A model generated the notes under the pieces. That model worked only from the letters and a program-made list of their open reading frames with translations. It was not told the origin of the DNA and did not search any database. The translations under genes were made by a program, and so were the position numbers. This document shows, in pieces, positions 1-8,798 of a stretch of DNA of 55,766 nucleotides. The stretch is from Muribaculaceae bacterium Isolate-013 (NCI). Its GTDB lineage: Bacteria > Bacteroidota > Bacteroidia > Bacteroidales > Muribaculaceae. The stretch lies in NCBI GenBank assembly GCA_004102785.1, contig SCEJ01000017.1, forward strand, positions 1-55,766, in the 5' to 3' direction. Positions within the stretch are counted from its first letter, which is position 1; each line of letters begins with the position of its first letter.

Positions 1-55
1 GCAGCTTGTCCTCTGGGATTAACAACACCAAACTGTACAAATAAATCAGGCGACC

Positions 56-2677
56 TTGAAAGGCCGCCCAATACTCTATGTCTTTTGCTTGGTTGAAAAT
101 CATAAAGTTCTTATCCCGAACTCGCGTTATGAGACTTTGAGCGAAGACGAACCAACGGTTTACGAGTTCAAAACATGGATGCAAGACATTTCTGATTTTA
201 TCAAGGAAAAAGGACAACGTAAATTAGTCCTTGTTTTTGACAACATGGATCGTCTCCCCGCTGAAAAAGTAAAAGAATTATGGTCTTCTATCCATACGTT
301 CTTCGCCGATAGCGGTTTTGAAAATGTTTGGGCTGTTATTCCTTTCGATGAAACACATTTAGCTTGTGCATTCGGAGATGAGACCGACGAACAAACGAAA
401 CAACTGACCAAGTATTTTATCAATAAAACTTTCCCTATTGTTTATCGTGTTGCTCCTCCTGTTATTACCGACTATCGAAGTATATTCAACAAACTGTTTG
501 TTGAAGCATTTGGAGAAACAGAAAATGAAGCGAAAGAAACTATAAATCGGATATTCAGATTGGTAAATCCTAATGCCAATGTTAGGGAAATTATATCATA
601 TATCAATGAGATGGTCGCTCTTAAACAAGAGTGGTGTAACGAAATTTTGATGATAAACATAGCATTGTTCTGTTTGAAGAAGACGGATATTCTGGCAAAT
701 CCAGTAGAACAAATATTGTCCGGCGACTATCTGAATGGCATTCAAACAATAATTAACAATGATCTGCAAACACAACGCGAAATTGCAGCTTTGGTATATG
801 GTGTCGATGTTGAAGATGCTCGACAAATTCCATTGAAAAAATATATTGAAGGCTGCATCAACGGAGAAGAAGACCACGACATAAATCAATATGCAGAGAC
901 TAATAAACAATTTGACACTGTATTAGAAGAAGTTATACAATGTATGGACAATGCGCTTATCGATAAGATTATACATTGTTTGCATAAATTAACTCGAAAG
1001 AGCGATGTTATTCTGCGTGTATGGCAAAGAATAGCACAATTGAAATTAAAAGAATCCATAGAGAAGCAGGTGTTCCCTGTCGAATACCAAGAACTGCTGT
1101 TGCATTTAGACACGGAAAGCCAAAACCATGTGATTGCTCAATTATATAAGAAGATAGTTCGGTTCAATGACTTCAATGGCGGCGACTATTTCAAAACGTT
1201 AGATGCAATAGACAGGTTTATTGCGCAAAATAAGTTGGCGTGCGATTTTACGTCATTGATTGAAGCAAAAACAGTCAAGCCAAATACATTTATCGATTAT
1301 ATTCAAGCTGCAAATGCAACAGATGCTGCCTATCGGGATAACGCGACAACTAAAGCATATAAATATTATCAAGTAGCAACAAATTCGGAGGCGCTCGATA
1401 ATTATTTGGCAAACTTACTACCCGATAATTTCGACCATGCAGATATTGTAAAAACGTTAAAAGATAATTCTACCTATACGTTTCCAACGCTTTTGCAAGC
1501 GATCACGAATTGCATTGATGAACAGAATGTAAATAAAGATAATATAGGGGCTATATTTACAACCTATCGTTTATTGGCATCTGACGAAGAAAGACCTTTA
1601 CCTGTAACGTTAGATTCAACCTACATAAATCAGTTGCATTCTGAATTAGAAACTGATGGCCGAAACATTAAAGAGTCTGGATATTACGATTTAGTCGCCA
1701 TGCAATTGGCACATGGTCATTCCGTTTCCTTAATAGAGGGTGGAGATATAAAATATGTTGCAGAACTCATGGACTATTATGTGGATCATGGAGACTTATT
1801 AGTAAATAGTGTGGGATGGAATATACCGCTATTAAATGAAACACTACAATACATGGTAAATCATAAACTTGGCTATAAATTATTGCTCTCAGACATATTG
1901 CCCCAATTTGAAGATATTAAGAACAGAATAGGTGTAACGGATGAGGTATTTATCGAGCATTTAGCAGAGTGGAATACCGATTTGGATAAGTATATCACTA
2001 AGAACAATATTAAAGATGTAATTCCTGACGCATCTTTTTACGATTTGACCACTAAAATAAGCAATGTCCTGACCGATCATATCAATAAAATAGCGTTCGA
2101 AGCGTTGTCTGAAATAAGTGTTGATACATTATACGCCCAAAGAACAGCACATACATCATATTATTGGTTTGTCGCAATAAAACATTTACTGGCTAAAATC
2201 AAATCCTTGCCAGATAACTTGACTGAATTTGGCAAAAAGATTCTGATGGATATTGCTTCTGGAACTCAAAGTTTGAATCCTTTCCCTAATTGTTTCAAGA
2301 ATATAGTTGAAAGATTGGATAAACGAAAAATTAAATCGACAGTTACCGATATAAGAAATGATTTCTGCATCGGTAAAAAGACTATCAATGCAATAAAGTT
2401 TCAATTTTTCGAAACATGGCTTAGATCGCATGGTAATTTGAAAAGTCAAGCTGGAGACGTTATTGATAAAATAGTGAAACCTGTAATTTCCGATGGGGCA
2501 TGCCGTTCATTGATTCTGCAAAACAAAGATTTTTATATGGATTTAATAAATACAGCAGGGGATGATGCTTATGAATTGAAAAAGAGTCTCCGAAACCTCA
2601 TACAAAAAGATTCAGATCCGCAATTGGTTAAATTTGTCAATTCGATAGATTCAGTACCTGAGGTTGAAACCGCGTAA
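56..2677 (+). CDS. KAP/YobI-like P-loop NTPase, N-terminal part missing
   Basis: An 873-codon frame that opens at a TTG. The Walker B strand LVLVFDNMD lies at residues 57-65, followed by a sensor-like segment (VWAVIPFDETH) and a long helical C-terminal region, as in the KAP/YobI-like STAND-type NTPases. The Walker A P-loop that must precede it is absent. There is an in-frame TAA at 20-22, so the missing half cannot lie in this frame. Either a frameshift or nonsense change sits near the left edge, or the gene was cut there. The gene is clearly AT-rich compared with the mob/tra block beside it. Its stop codon lies 5 bp before the inverted repeat at 2683. KAP NTPases are often membrane-linked and occur in defence and accessory loci. 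The family call is moderate and the start is unreliable. Confidence 0.6.
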   Translation: MKGRPILYVFCLVENHKVLIPNSRYETLSEDEPTVYEFKTWMQDISDFIKEKGQRKLVLVFDNMDRLPAEKVKELWSSIHTFFADSGFENVWAVIPFDETHLACAFGDETDEQTKQLTKYFINKTFPIVYRVAPPVITDYRSIFNKLFVEAFGETENEAKETINRIFRLVNPNANVREIISYINEMVALKQEWCNEILMINIALFCLKKTDILANPVEQILSGDYLNGIQTIINNDLQTQREIAALVYGVDVEDARQIPLKKYIEGCINGEEDHDINQYAETNKQFDTVLEEVIQCMDNALIDKIIHCLHKLTRKSDVILRVWQRIAQLKLKESIEKQVFPVEYQELLLHLDTESQNHVIAQLYKKIVRFNDFNGGDYFKTLDAIDRFIAQNKLACDFTSLIEAKTVKPNTFIDYIQAANATDAAYRDNATTKAYKYYQVATNSEALDNYLANLLPDNFDHADIVKTLKDNSTYTFPTLLQAITNCIDEQNVNKDNIGAIFTTYRLLASDEERPLPVTLDSTYINQLHSELETDGRNIKESGYYDLVAMQLAHGHSVSLIEGGDIKYVAELMDYYVDHGDLLVNSVGWNIPLLNETLQYMVNHKLGYKLLLSDILPQFEDIKNRIGVTDEVFIEHLAEWNTDLDKYITKNNIKDVIPDASFYDLTTKISNVLTDHINKIAFEALSEISVDTLYAQRTAHTSYYWFVAIKHLLAKIKSLPDNLTEFGKKILMDIASGTQSLNPFPNCFKNIVERLDKRKIKSTVTDIRNDFCIGKKTINAIKFQFFETWLRSHGNLKSQAGDVIDKIVKPVISDGACRSLILQNKDFYMDLINTAGDDAYELKKSLRNLIQKDSDPQLVKFVNSIDSVPEVETA

Positions 2678-2682
2678 GTATT

Positions 2683-2815
2683 TGTCTAACAAGTCCGAAT
2701 TTTACGATTTTACCCGTCAGAACTGAAGTGCCCCCCAAAAAAATTGTATCCAACTTTTGGGGGTCACTTCAAACTTCGATAGGGATAATTTTCAATTTTG
2801 GGGACTTGTTAGACA
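2683..2815. repeat. 133-bp element bounded by a 14-bp perfect inverted repeat
   Basis: TGTCTAACAAGTCC at 2683-2696 is matched exactly in inverse by GGACTTGTTAGACA at 2802-2815. The right arm contains the TAA stop codon of mobC, and the left arm starts just after the stop of the NTPase gene. The TG...CA ends and small size resemble a MITE or the collapsed ends of an insertion sequence. No transposase is encoded and no clear target-site duplication was seen. It could also act as a two-way terminator between the convergent genes. Confidence 0.6.
2724..2771. repeat. 48-bp palindrome nested inside the 14-bp inverted repeat
   Basis: Arms TGAAGTGCCCCCCAAAA and the inverse of TTTTGGGGGTCACTTCA pair with one interior mismatch around a short AT-rich centre. 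The outward TGAAGTG/CACTTCA ends look like terminal repeats of IS3-family elements with the transposase deleted. As RNA it would form a very stable hairpin between the convergent genes at 2677 and 2809. A remnant origin is inferred from the ends only. Confidence 0.5.
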
Positions 2816-4827
2816 GTCTCATTATCTGGTAGCAGTTTACACAGCACCGGATCGTTTTTGATACGCTCCAGTTCCTCCTGCACAATCTGCTTCACCTCTT
2901 CCTTGATGCGCCGGTAGTTCGCCTGCACCGTTTCCTTCATGCGGTCGTTGCCGTCCTCGTCCGTGAAGTTTGTAATGACGGGAATTTTCTTGTAGGCACT
3001 TTCTTCCCGTTTCACCTTTTCGGCATCCACCACAATCTCGCAATGAAAAATCTTCTGCTCGATACGCTCGTTGAAGTTGTCGGATACAGAACCGACAAAC
3101 ATTCCCTGCGTAAGCCCGGAAATCTTACTCGGTGGAATGAGCGCGTCCATCTGCGTGTTGATGGAGGTGGAAACATCCTGCCGGTTGATGGAGATGGACT
3201 GCCGTTTCTGCAACACCTTACCGAACCGCTCGGAGAGCGTCTTGGCTGTTTCCCCCACCACCTGACCGGAGAAAATATTGCCGACAGTGTTCATCACCAC
3301 TTTCGCCTCTTTGTCCCCGTAGTCACGCACTAACTGGCTGAAATCCTGAAAGCCCAGACACACGGCAACCTTGTTGCTTCGGGCGGTAGCTATAAGATTG
3401 TCCAACCCTTTGAAGTATATTGTGGGCAACTCGTCGATGATGACCGATGACTTCAGCATCCCCTTCTTGTTGATGAGCTTCACGATACGGGAATTATACA
3501 GACCGAGTGCCGCACCGTAGATATTCTGACGGTCGGGATTGTTACCCACGCAGAGGATTTTCGGCTCTTCGGGATTGTTGATGTCCAGCGTAAACTCGCT
3601 GTCTGACATCACCCAGTAGAGCTGCGGTGAAATCATCCTCGAAAGCGGGATTTTTGCCGACGCTATCTGACCCATGAGCTGCTCCGCAGCCCCTCCAAGC
3701 CACGCATCCATGAACGGCGAAAGGTAGTTCTCCAGCTCCGGATAAGAGGTCAGTATCGGAAATATATCCTCGTAACGGCGGTTCAGAAACTCGATAGCAT
3801 GGGGAAACGTGCAAAACTTCCCGTTCTGATAGATTTTGAGATACCAGATAATACTGGCAAACAGAATGATAGGTGACTCCACGAAGAAGTCGCCCTGCTT
3901 TTGCACCCACGTTTTATTGAGGTTGAGCATTATTGTGTAGGCACTCTCATAGGCATCCGTAATATCTTCCATAAAATCCGGGTGAATGGGATTGCACCGA
4001 TGAGAGCGTCGCGGGTCGTCGAAGTTGATCACATAGAACTTCGGCTTTACCTTGTAGCCGTCCGGGTGGTTCAGCAAATGGTTGTAGGCAATAGTAGATA
4101 GGTCGGGATACTTGAAATCGTAGATGTATTGACTAAAGCCCTTTTCAATCTGTTGCTTGATAAAATTGTTTACCACGGCATAGGACTTGCCGCTGCCCGG
4201 CGTACCCAACACGATGGACGCACGGAAGGGATTAACTACATTGATCCAACCGTTGTTCCAGCGTTTCCTGTAATAGAAACGTGTCGGCAGATTGACCGAA
4301 TACTCGCTTTCGATAAGCCTCGTTTCCTGCATGAAACTCTCGTTCTCGTTGTTGAAAACATCCTCCATCAAATTGTGTTTCAACAGGCGGCTCATCCACA
4401 GACCACCCATCAACAGGCAGACATAGCCCGTTCCAATGGTAAGGACATACAGTCCCGTCACCGCTTCAAGCGGCAGCGGCAGGGGCAGCAACCACCAGTT
4501 CAGGAAAAACAGCACGAACCCGACGGCAAATGCTGTCCAGATTCTCCCCCAAGTGATTTTCTCACCCTTGACACCCTTCGTACCCAGACAGGACAAGGCA
4601 AGCAAAAGGACGGAAAACAGCTTCGTGTAGAGAATGGAATGGAACAGCCCCGCCGTGCGGTCGAAGTTCAGAAGGATTTTGTCCACCACGCCGATGTTCA
4701 CGCCCCACAGCCGGATGGCTTCGTAGCAGAACCAGTACACGTTCATGACCACTAAAATGATACTCACGGCACGCAGAAAATCCATGATTTTCGCCAATGC
4801 CCTCAAATCGTCTTCTTGTTGTGACAT
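2809..4827 (-). CDS. mobC: MobC, VirD4/TraG-type conjugal coupling protein
   Basis: A 672-aa protein with several N-terminal membrane segments (about residues 20-145), a Walker A motif GTPGSGKS at 208-215 and a Walker B-like VIIDELP near 460. It also has the RSNKVAVCLGFQD-type segment of type IV coupling proteins. It would dock the relaxase-DNA complex on the mating channel at the inner membrane. It is the last gene of the leftward mobA-mobB-mobC operon, as in Bacteroides conjugative transposons. Its TAA stop lies inside the right arm of the inverted repeat at 2802-2815, so the last residues may have been set by that insertion. Confidence 0.9.
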   Translation of the reverse strand: MSQQEDDLRALAKIMDFLRAVSIILVVMNVYWFCYEAIRLWGVNIGVVDKILLNFDRTAGLFHSILYTKLFSVLLLALSCLGTKGVKGEKITWGRIWTAFAVGFVLFFLNWWLLPLPLPLEAVTGLYVLTIGTGYVCLLMGGLWMSRLLKHNLMEDVFNNENESFMQETRLIESEYSVNLPTRFYYRKRWNNGWINVVNPFRASIVLGTPGSGKSYAVVNNFIKQQIEKGFSQYIYDFKYPDLSTIAYNHLLNHPDGYKVKPKFYVINFDDPRRSHRCNPIHPDFMEDITDAYESAYTIMLNLNKTWVQKQGDFFVESPIILFASIIWYLKIYQNGKFCTFPHAIEFLNRRYEDIFPILTSYPELENYLSPFMDAWLGGAAEQLMGQIASAKIPLSRMISPQLYWVMSDSEFTLDINNPEEPKILCVGNNPDRQNIYGAALGLYNSRIVKLINKKGMLKSSVIIDELPTIYFKGLDNLIATARSNKVAVCLGFQDFSQLVRDYGDKEAKVVMNTVGNIFSGQVVGETAKTLSERFGKVLQKRQSISINRQDVSTSINTQMDALIPPSKISGLTQGMFVGSVSDNFNERIEQKIFHCEIVVDAEKVKREESAYKKIPVITNFTDEDGNDRMKETVQANYRRIKEEVKQIVQEELERIKNDPVLCKLLPDNETV

Positions 4828-4857
4828 ACATTGATTTTTTAATTGTTGATACTCTGA

Positions 4858-6105
4858 TTACATACCCAAGCCCTTGCGTTTTTTCTTCTTTTTGCGCTTC
4901 ATCGCCCGGATGAAAGCCTCTTCCTCGGCATCTACCGCCGGACCTTCGGGAGTGAGCAAGCCCATACCGCCCGATATATCTTCACTGTCGTAGGCGGTCT
5001 GCCCGTGTGCCTTGTCCGCAGCATCCACAGGGATGGATAGCGGTATCGGCGGTTGTCCGGCGTATGGCAGGGTGAAGTGTTCCTGCAAGGCATTCGCCGA
5101 AAGCTCCTTACCCATGCGCGAACCGTTCAGCACGCATCCCGTGCGGTGGTCGATGAAGGTAGCCCCATAGATGCGCCCTTCCTCTGTGTAGCGCAGTACG
5201 GTGTCGATGCCCTTCTCTTTGAGTTGGGATACAAATTTGTCCTTGTCATAAGTGCCTTGCAGCACGGAAAGGACGGTGCGTTTCGTCATGTCTGCCAGTT
5301 TCCTATCCTTGATTTCCGATTTGGAACGGACAAACTTCTTCTGTACGGCTTCATAGCCTGCGGACTTCCCGAAAAGCGAGGATTTGAACGGGTTGCCCAC
5401 CTTGTTACCCTTGTCGTCCGTGACGGAATAGACCAGCCCGTGATACTCCCGTCCGCGCACGTTGCCCCTCGCTTCCTCCACCGTCATATTATATAAGGAA
5501 AGGAGCGCACGGTATTCGCCCATCGTCTGGAAACGGTACTGCCCATTCAGAGCCTTCACGGTGTTGCCTACCTGCTTCTTCACATCACCTGCCGATGCGG
5601 CCACCTTGCGCAACGGATTATCCAATCTCTGATTTTTACGTTCTGCCGGATGCAATCCGTACTTCTGTTCCAGTTCCCTGCGGATACGGTCGCTGCGGCG
5701 GTAGAGAAAATCCCGGTTGAGCCTTTTCCCGTTCTCGTCCACGTTGACCGTCACGATGTGCAGGTGGTGGCGGTCGATGTCCTCGTGCTTGAATACAAGA
5801 TAAGGCTGGTTTCCGAAACCGAGTTTTTCCAGATACTCGCGGGCGATATTCTGCAACTCAATATCGGTCAGCACATCCTCCGGGTGCGGGTTGAGAGAGA
5901 TATGCACCACCGGCTTCTCGATCTTCATCTGCGGTGGCAGGAAGGTGAGAAAACCCTCCATCGCCTTGCCTATGTCCACCGTTCCCGAACCGTCATTGTA
6001 GATGCGGTTGGTGGTGAGAAGCCGCCCCTGCGCCTCGTTAATCTTCTCCCCGTTGTAGGCAATCGCGCCGTACAACGAACTTCCTACACTGATTTTTGCG
6101 ACCAT
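4858..6105 (-). CDS. mobB: MobB relaxase
   Basis: A 415-aa relaxase/mobilization nuclease. The metal-binding motif HEDIDRHHLHIV is at residues 107-118. N-terminal tyrosines Y12 and Y17 are candidate nucleophiles, in a context (GAIAYNGEK) typical of Bacteroidetes MobB. The C-terminus is strongly basic. It would nick one strand at oriT and lead it into the recipient. Its start lies 22 bp inside mobA, which suggests translational coupling, and mobC follows after about 30 bp. Confidence 0.9.
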   Translation of the reverse strand: MVAKISVGSSLYGAIAYNGEKINEAQGRLLTTNRIYNDGSGTVDIGKAMEGFLTFLPPQMKIEKPVVHISLNPHPEDVLTDIELQNIAREYLEKLGFGNQPYLVFKHEDIDRHHLHIVTVNVDENGKRLNRDFLYRRSDRIRRELEQKYGLHPAERKNQRLDNPLRKVAASAGDVKKQVGNTVKALNGQYRFQTMGEYRALLSLYNMTVEEARGNVRGREYHGLVYSVTDDKGNKVGNPFKSSLFGKSAGYEAVQKKFVRSKSEIKDRKLADMTKRTVLSVLQGTYDKDKFVSQLKEKGIDTVLRYTEEGRIYGATFIDHRTGCVLNGSRMGKELSANALQEHFTLPYAGQPPIPLSIPVDAADKAHGQTAYDSEDISGGMGLLTPEGPAVDAEEEAFIRAMKRKKKKKRKGLGM

Positions 6106-6512
6106 TTTGCCTCCATTTCCCTTGAAAGTTCCACAATCCGGCGGCTCAGTTTCACGAGTTCGACGGTGTGTTGCTCTAATTTGTAGAGCAACGCCATCGC
6201 CTTTTTCTCTGAAAAATGCAGCCTCAGTTCCTTCACGACTTGGTTGTAATTCGTACCCACGGCACGGAATTGTGCATGAAAATCCGACAGTTTGGTGTAA
6301 TAGTCCACCAACGTCTTGTCCACCTTCAGCACCTTGAACGGTTGCCCGAAGAAGTGCGCTTTGAGGAAAACAGACCGTGCATAGACACCCGATTTTCCGA
6401 ACATGGCGAGGAAACGGTTGTGTTCCTCCTCGTTGAAACGGACGGTGTACCGGTACACCGCCGGATCAAGTTTGGGATTTCTCCCTGATTTGCTTTTCCT
6501 TTTCTCTTTCAT
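6084..6512 (-). CDS. mobA: MobA, relaxosome accessory protein
   Basis: A 142-aa basic protein with an N-terminal ribbon-helix-helix-like region (RYTVRFNEEEHNRFLAMF) and helical C-terminal half. This is the usual build of Bacteroides MobA, which binds oriT and assists MobB. It is the first gene of the leftward mob operon, overlaps mobB by 22 bp, and begins just left of the palindrome cluster proposed as oriT. Confidence 0.85.
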   Translation of the reverse strand: MKEKRKSKSGRNPKLDPAVYRYTVRFNEEEHNRFLAMFGKSGVYARSVFLKAHFFGQPFKVLKVDKTLVDYYTKLSDFHAQFRAVGTNYNQVVKELRLHFSEKKAMALLYKLEQHTVELVKLSRRIVELSREMEAKWSQKSV

Positions 6513-6897
6513 ATTACTTTGGATTTAGCGGATTGACGGCATAAGCCGCCGCTTCGGATTACAGCACCGCAGTTCTGAAAGGCTTCCCGACTTCGGAGGG
6601 AAAGCCCGCCCCCTGCAAGGGCAAGTGCTTTTCGTGGCTGCTCAAAATATTTTGAGCGGCTGAAAAGACATCTTGCTATGTTCAGGTGAACATAAAAATC
6701 CGTCAGGGGACGGATTGGGAAAATACCTTTCAGGACTCCGGGCCGCGCGTCATCGGCGAACCCTGCTGTCCGGGTGCAAAGTTACGCCCTTAAAGCGGTA
6801 TCGGACAGATGCTTGACCCGGTCAATGACTGCCAACCGGCGCAACGTGCCGCCACTTGCCGGAGAAGTGATACAGGTTCCAAAATATACTTGTTTAT
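6513..6897. other. Candidate oriT region
   Basis: Non-coding DNA directly upstream of mobA with three palindromes. They are GCTCAAAATATTTTGAGC at 6640-6657, ATGTTCA-GG-TGAACAT at 6678-6693, and AATCCGTC-AGGG-GACGGATT at 6697-6716 (8-bp perfect stem, 4-nt loop). Clustered hairpins next to the relaxase accessory gene are what is expected of a transfer origin. The nick site itself cannot be located by eye. The mob and tra promoters probably also lie in this divergent interval, but no full TAnnTTTG box was recognised. Confidence 0.55.
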
Positions 6898-7221
6898 TTG
6901 CAGCATGATTCAAGAAACGAACGATTTGAAGATATGATAAACGGAACATTCAAATACCCGGAAATCCGCTTCTTCGGATACTTGCCGAAACGGATACCCG
7001 AACCGTCGGAAACCCGGTTCTCCGACAATTCGGTGACGTATGGATTCAATGACTTCATGACGCAATGTCGTCAATCACCATTTGTCCGACGCACCGCTTC
7101 ACCACAGAACCGGATACGCGACGACCCGCCTGCGTGTGTAGTCACGGAAGCGGATGGTGCGACAGCCAAATCCGTATGGAAACAGAAAAACAAATCATCA
7201 ACAATTAAAATAAATGGAACT

Positions 7222-7983
7222 ATGAGTAAGGAAATCTTCGTTGCATTCGCAACACAGAAAGGTGGCATCGGCAAATCCACTGTCACGGCACTTGCCGCCA
7301 GCTACCTGCACAACGTGAAAGGCTACAATGTCGCCGTCGTGGACTGCGACGACCCGCAGCACAGCATCCACGGGCTGCGCGAACACGAAATGGGGCTTAT
7401 CGACAGCAGCACCTACTTCAAGGCTCTCGCTTGCGACCATTTCCGCCGGATCAAAAAGAACGCCTACACCATCGTCAAAAGCAATGCGGTGAACGCCCTC
7501 GACGATGCCGAGAGGATGATTGCCACTGAGGACGTGAAACCCGACGTGGTGTTCTTCGACATGCCCGGCACACTCCGAAGCAACGGCGTGATAAAGACGC
7601 TCTCGCAGATGGACTACATTTTCACTCCGCTGAGTGCCGACCGCTTTGTCGTGGAGAGTACCCTGAAATTCGTCACGATGTTCCGCGACAGGCTGATGAC
7701 TACCGGACAGGCGAAAACAAAGGGGCTGCATCTGTTCTGGACGATGGTGGACGGCAGGGAGAGGAACGACTTGTACGGCATCTACGAGGAAGTGATAGCC
7801 GAAATGGGCTTTCCGGTACTTTCCACCCGCTTGCCCGACAGCAAGAAGTTCCGCCGTGACCTTTCGGAAGAGCGCAAGAGCGTTTTCCGCTCCACCATCT
7901 TCCCGATGGACACGGCACTGCTGAAAGGGAGTGGCATCCGGGAGTTTTCCGAAGAGATAAGCGACATCATCAGACCGCAGTGA
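7222..7983 (+). CDS. traA: TraA, ParA-family ATPase
   Basis: A 253-aa protein beginning MSKEIFVAFATQKGGIGKST. The deviant Walker A KGGIGKST is at residues 13-20, followed by VVDCDDPQHS and the DVVFFDMPGT motif, as in ParA/MinD ATPases. It is the first gene of the CTnDOT-type transfer operon. The frame stays open for 108 codons upstream, to 6898, but homology to ParA starts at the chosen ATG. The stop overlaps or abuts the next start at 7980/7986. Its role in transfer is not defined; a positioning function is inferred from the family. Confidence 0.85.
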   Translation: MSKEIFVAFATQKGGIGKSTVTALAASYLHNVKGYNVAVVDCDDPQHSIHGLREHEMGLIDSSTYFKALACDHFRRIKKNAYTIVKSNAVNALDDAERMIATEDVKPDVVFFDMPGTLRSNGVIKTLSQMDYIFTPLSADRFVVESTLKFVTMFRDRLMTTGQAKTKGLHLFWTMVDGRERNDLYGIYEEVIAEMGFPVLSTRLPDSKKFRRDLSEERKSVFRSTIFPMDTALLKGSGIREFSEEISDIIRPQ

Positions 7984-8426
7984 GCATGGGCAGCAGGAAA
8001 GTGAACACGGAAGGCATCGACGAGGAACTGCTGTTAGCCTCCATCGGGCGGCGCACACAGGACGGGACACTGCGCCCCGCACAGGAAGTACCCGCAGCTG
8101 CACCGACCGAAGAGGACACCGCCGCACCGGAACCATCTCCTGTGCAACCCGTAACACGGGAAAAAGCGCAGAGGGAAAGTGGACGCCGGAAAAGGCAGGA
8201 CGAGGACTACAACGAGCTATTCCTGCGCCGCAACGAGATAAAGACCCGCCAATGTGTCTATATCAGCCGTGACGTCCACGGCAAGATCCTCAGAATCGTG
8301 AACGACATCGCCGGAGGGGAAATCTCAGTAGGCGGATATGTGGATACCGTGCTGCGCCAGCATCTGGAACAGCACAAGGAGAGAATCAACGAACTGTACA
8401 AGAAACAACGTGAAGATCTGATTTGA
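7980..8426 (+). CDS. DUF3408 conjugal transfer protein (first copy)
   Basis: A 148-aa protein with a low-complexity, proline/alanine-rich N-terminal half and a C-terminal DUF3408 domain (from about residue 78: QCVYISRDVHGKILRI...GGYVDTVLRQHLEQH). The domain is ribbon-helix-helix-like and probably binds DNA. The GTG at 7980 overlaps the stop of traA; the ATG at 7986 is an alternative start. It sits at the traB position of CTnDOT-type operons. Confidence 0.75.
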   Translation: MSMGSRKVNTEGIDEELLLASIGRRTQDGTLRPAQEVPAAAPTEEDTAAPEPSPVQPVTREKAQRESGRRKRQDEDYNELFLRRNEIKTRQCVYISRDVHGKILRIVNDIAGGEISVGGYVDTVLRQHLEQHKERINELYKKQREDLI

Positions 8427-8428
8427 AA

Positions 8429-8782
8429 ATGGAAAAAGAAATGACACCGAATGAAAAAAGACCACAGCAAGACTGCGGAGGTATGTTTACCCAAGTGCAG
8501 GCGAGTGTGGAAATACTGTCGCCTGTCCCGGTAAGCGGCAAATGCAGTGAGAAGGACTATGAACGCCTGTTCATCCGCGACCCGGAAGTAAAGGCACGTG
8601 AGGGGAAGATGGCGTATGTGCGCCCGGAGTACCACGAGCGTATCATGCGTATCACCCGTGTAATCGGGCATGACCGGCTTACGCTGTCCGCTTACATCGA
8701 CCATGTGCTGACGCACCACTTCAACCAGTGCGAAGATGCGATAAAGAGCCTTTATGCCCGAAATTACAATTCAGTATTCTAA
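8429..8782 (+). CDS. DUF3408 conjugal transfer protein (second copy)
   Basis: A 117-aa protein with a DUF3408 domain in its C-terminal half (MAYVRPEYHERIMRITRVIG...LSAYIDHVLTHHF). It is a diverged paralogue of the gene just upstream; tandem DUF3408 genes are usual at the head of these tra operons. The ATG at 8429 follows the previous stop by 2 bp. A third DUF3408 gene occurs in the unrelated mobilization operon at 50.8 kb. Confidence 0.75.
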   Translation: MEKEMTPNEKRPQQDCGGMFTQVQASVEILSPVPVSGKCSEKDYERLFIRDPEVKAREGKMAYVRPEYHERIMRITRVIGHDRLTLSAYIDHVLTHHFNQCEDAIKSLYARNYNSVF

Positions 8783-8798
8783 CCAAAAACGGAAGGAT

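Noticed and set aside
4129-4755. Long rightward frames opposite mobC
   Set aside because: They are antisense shadows of the GC-rich mobC gene, without motifs.
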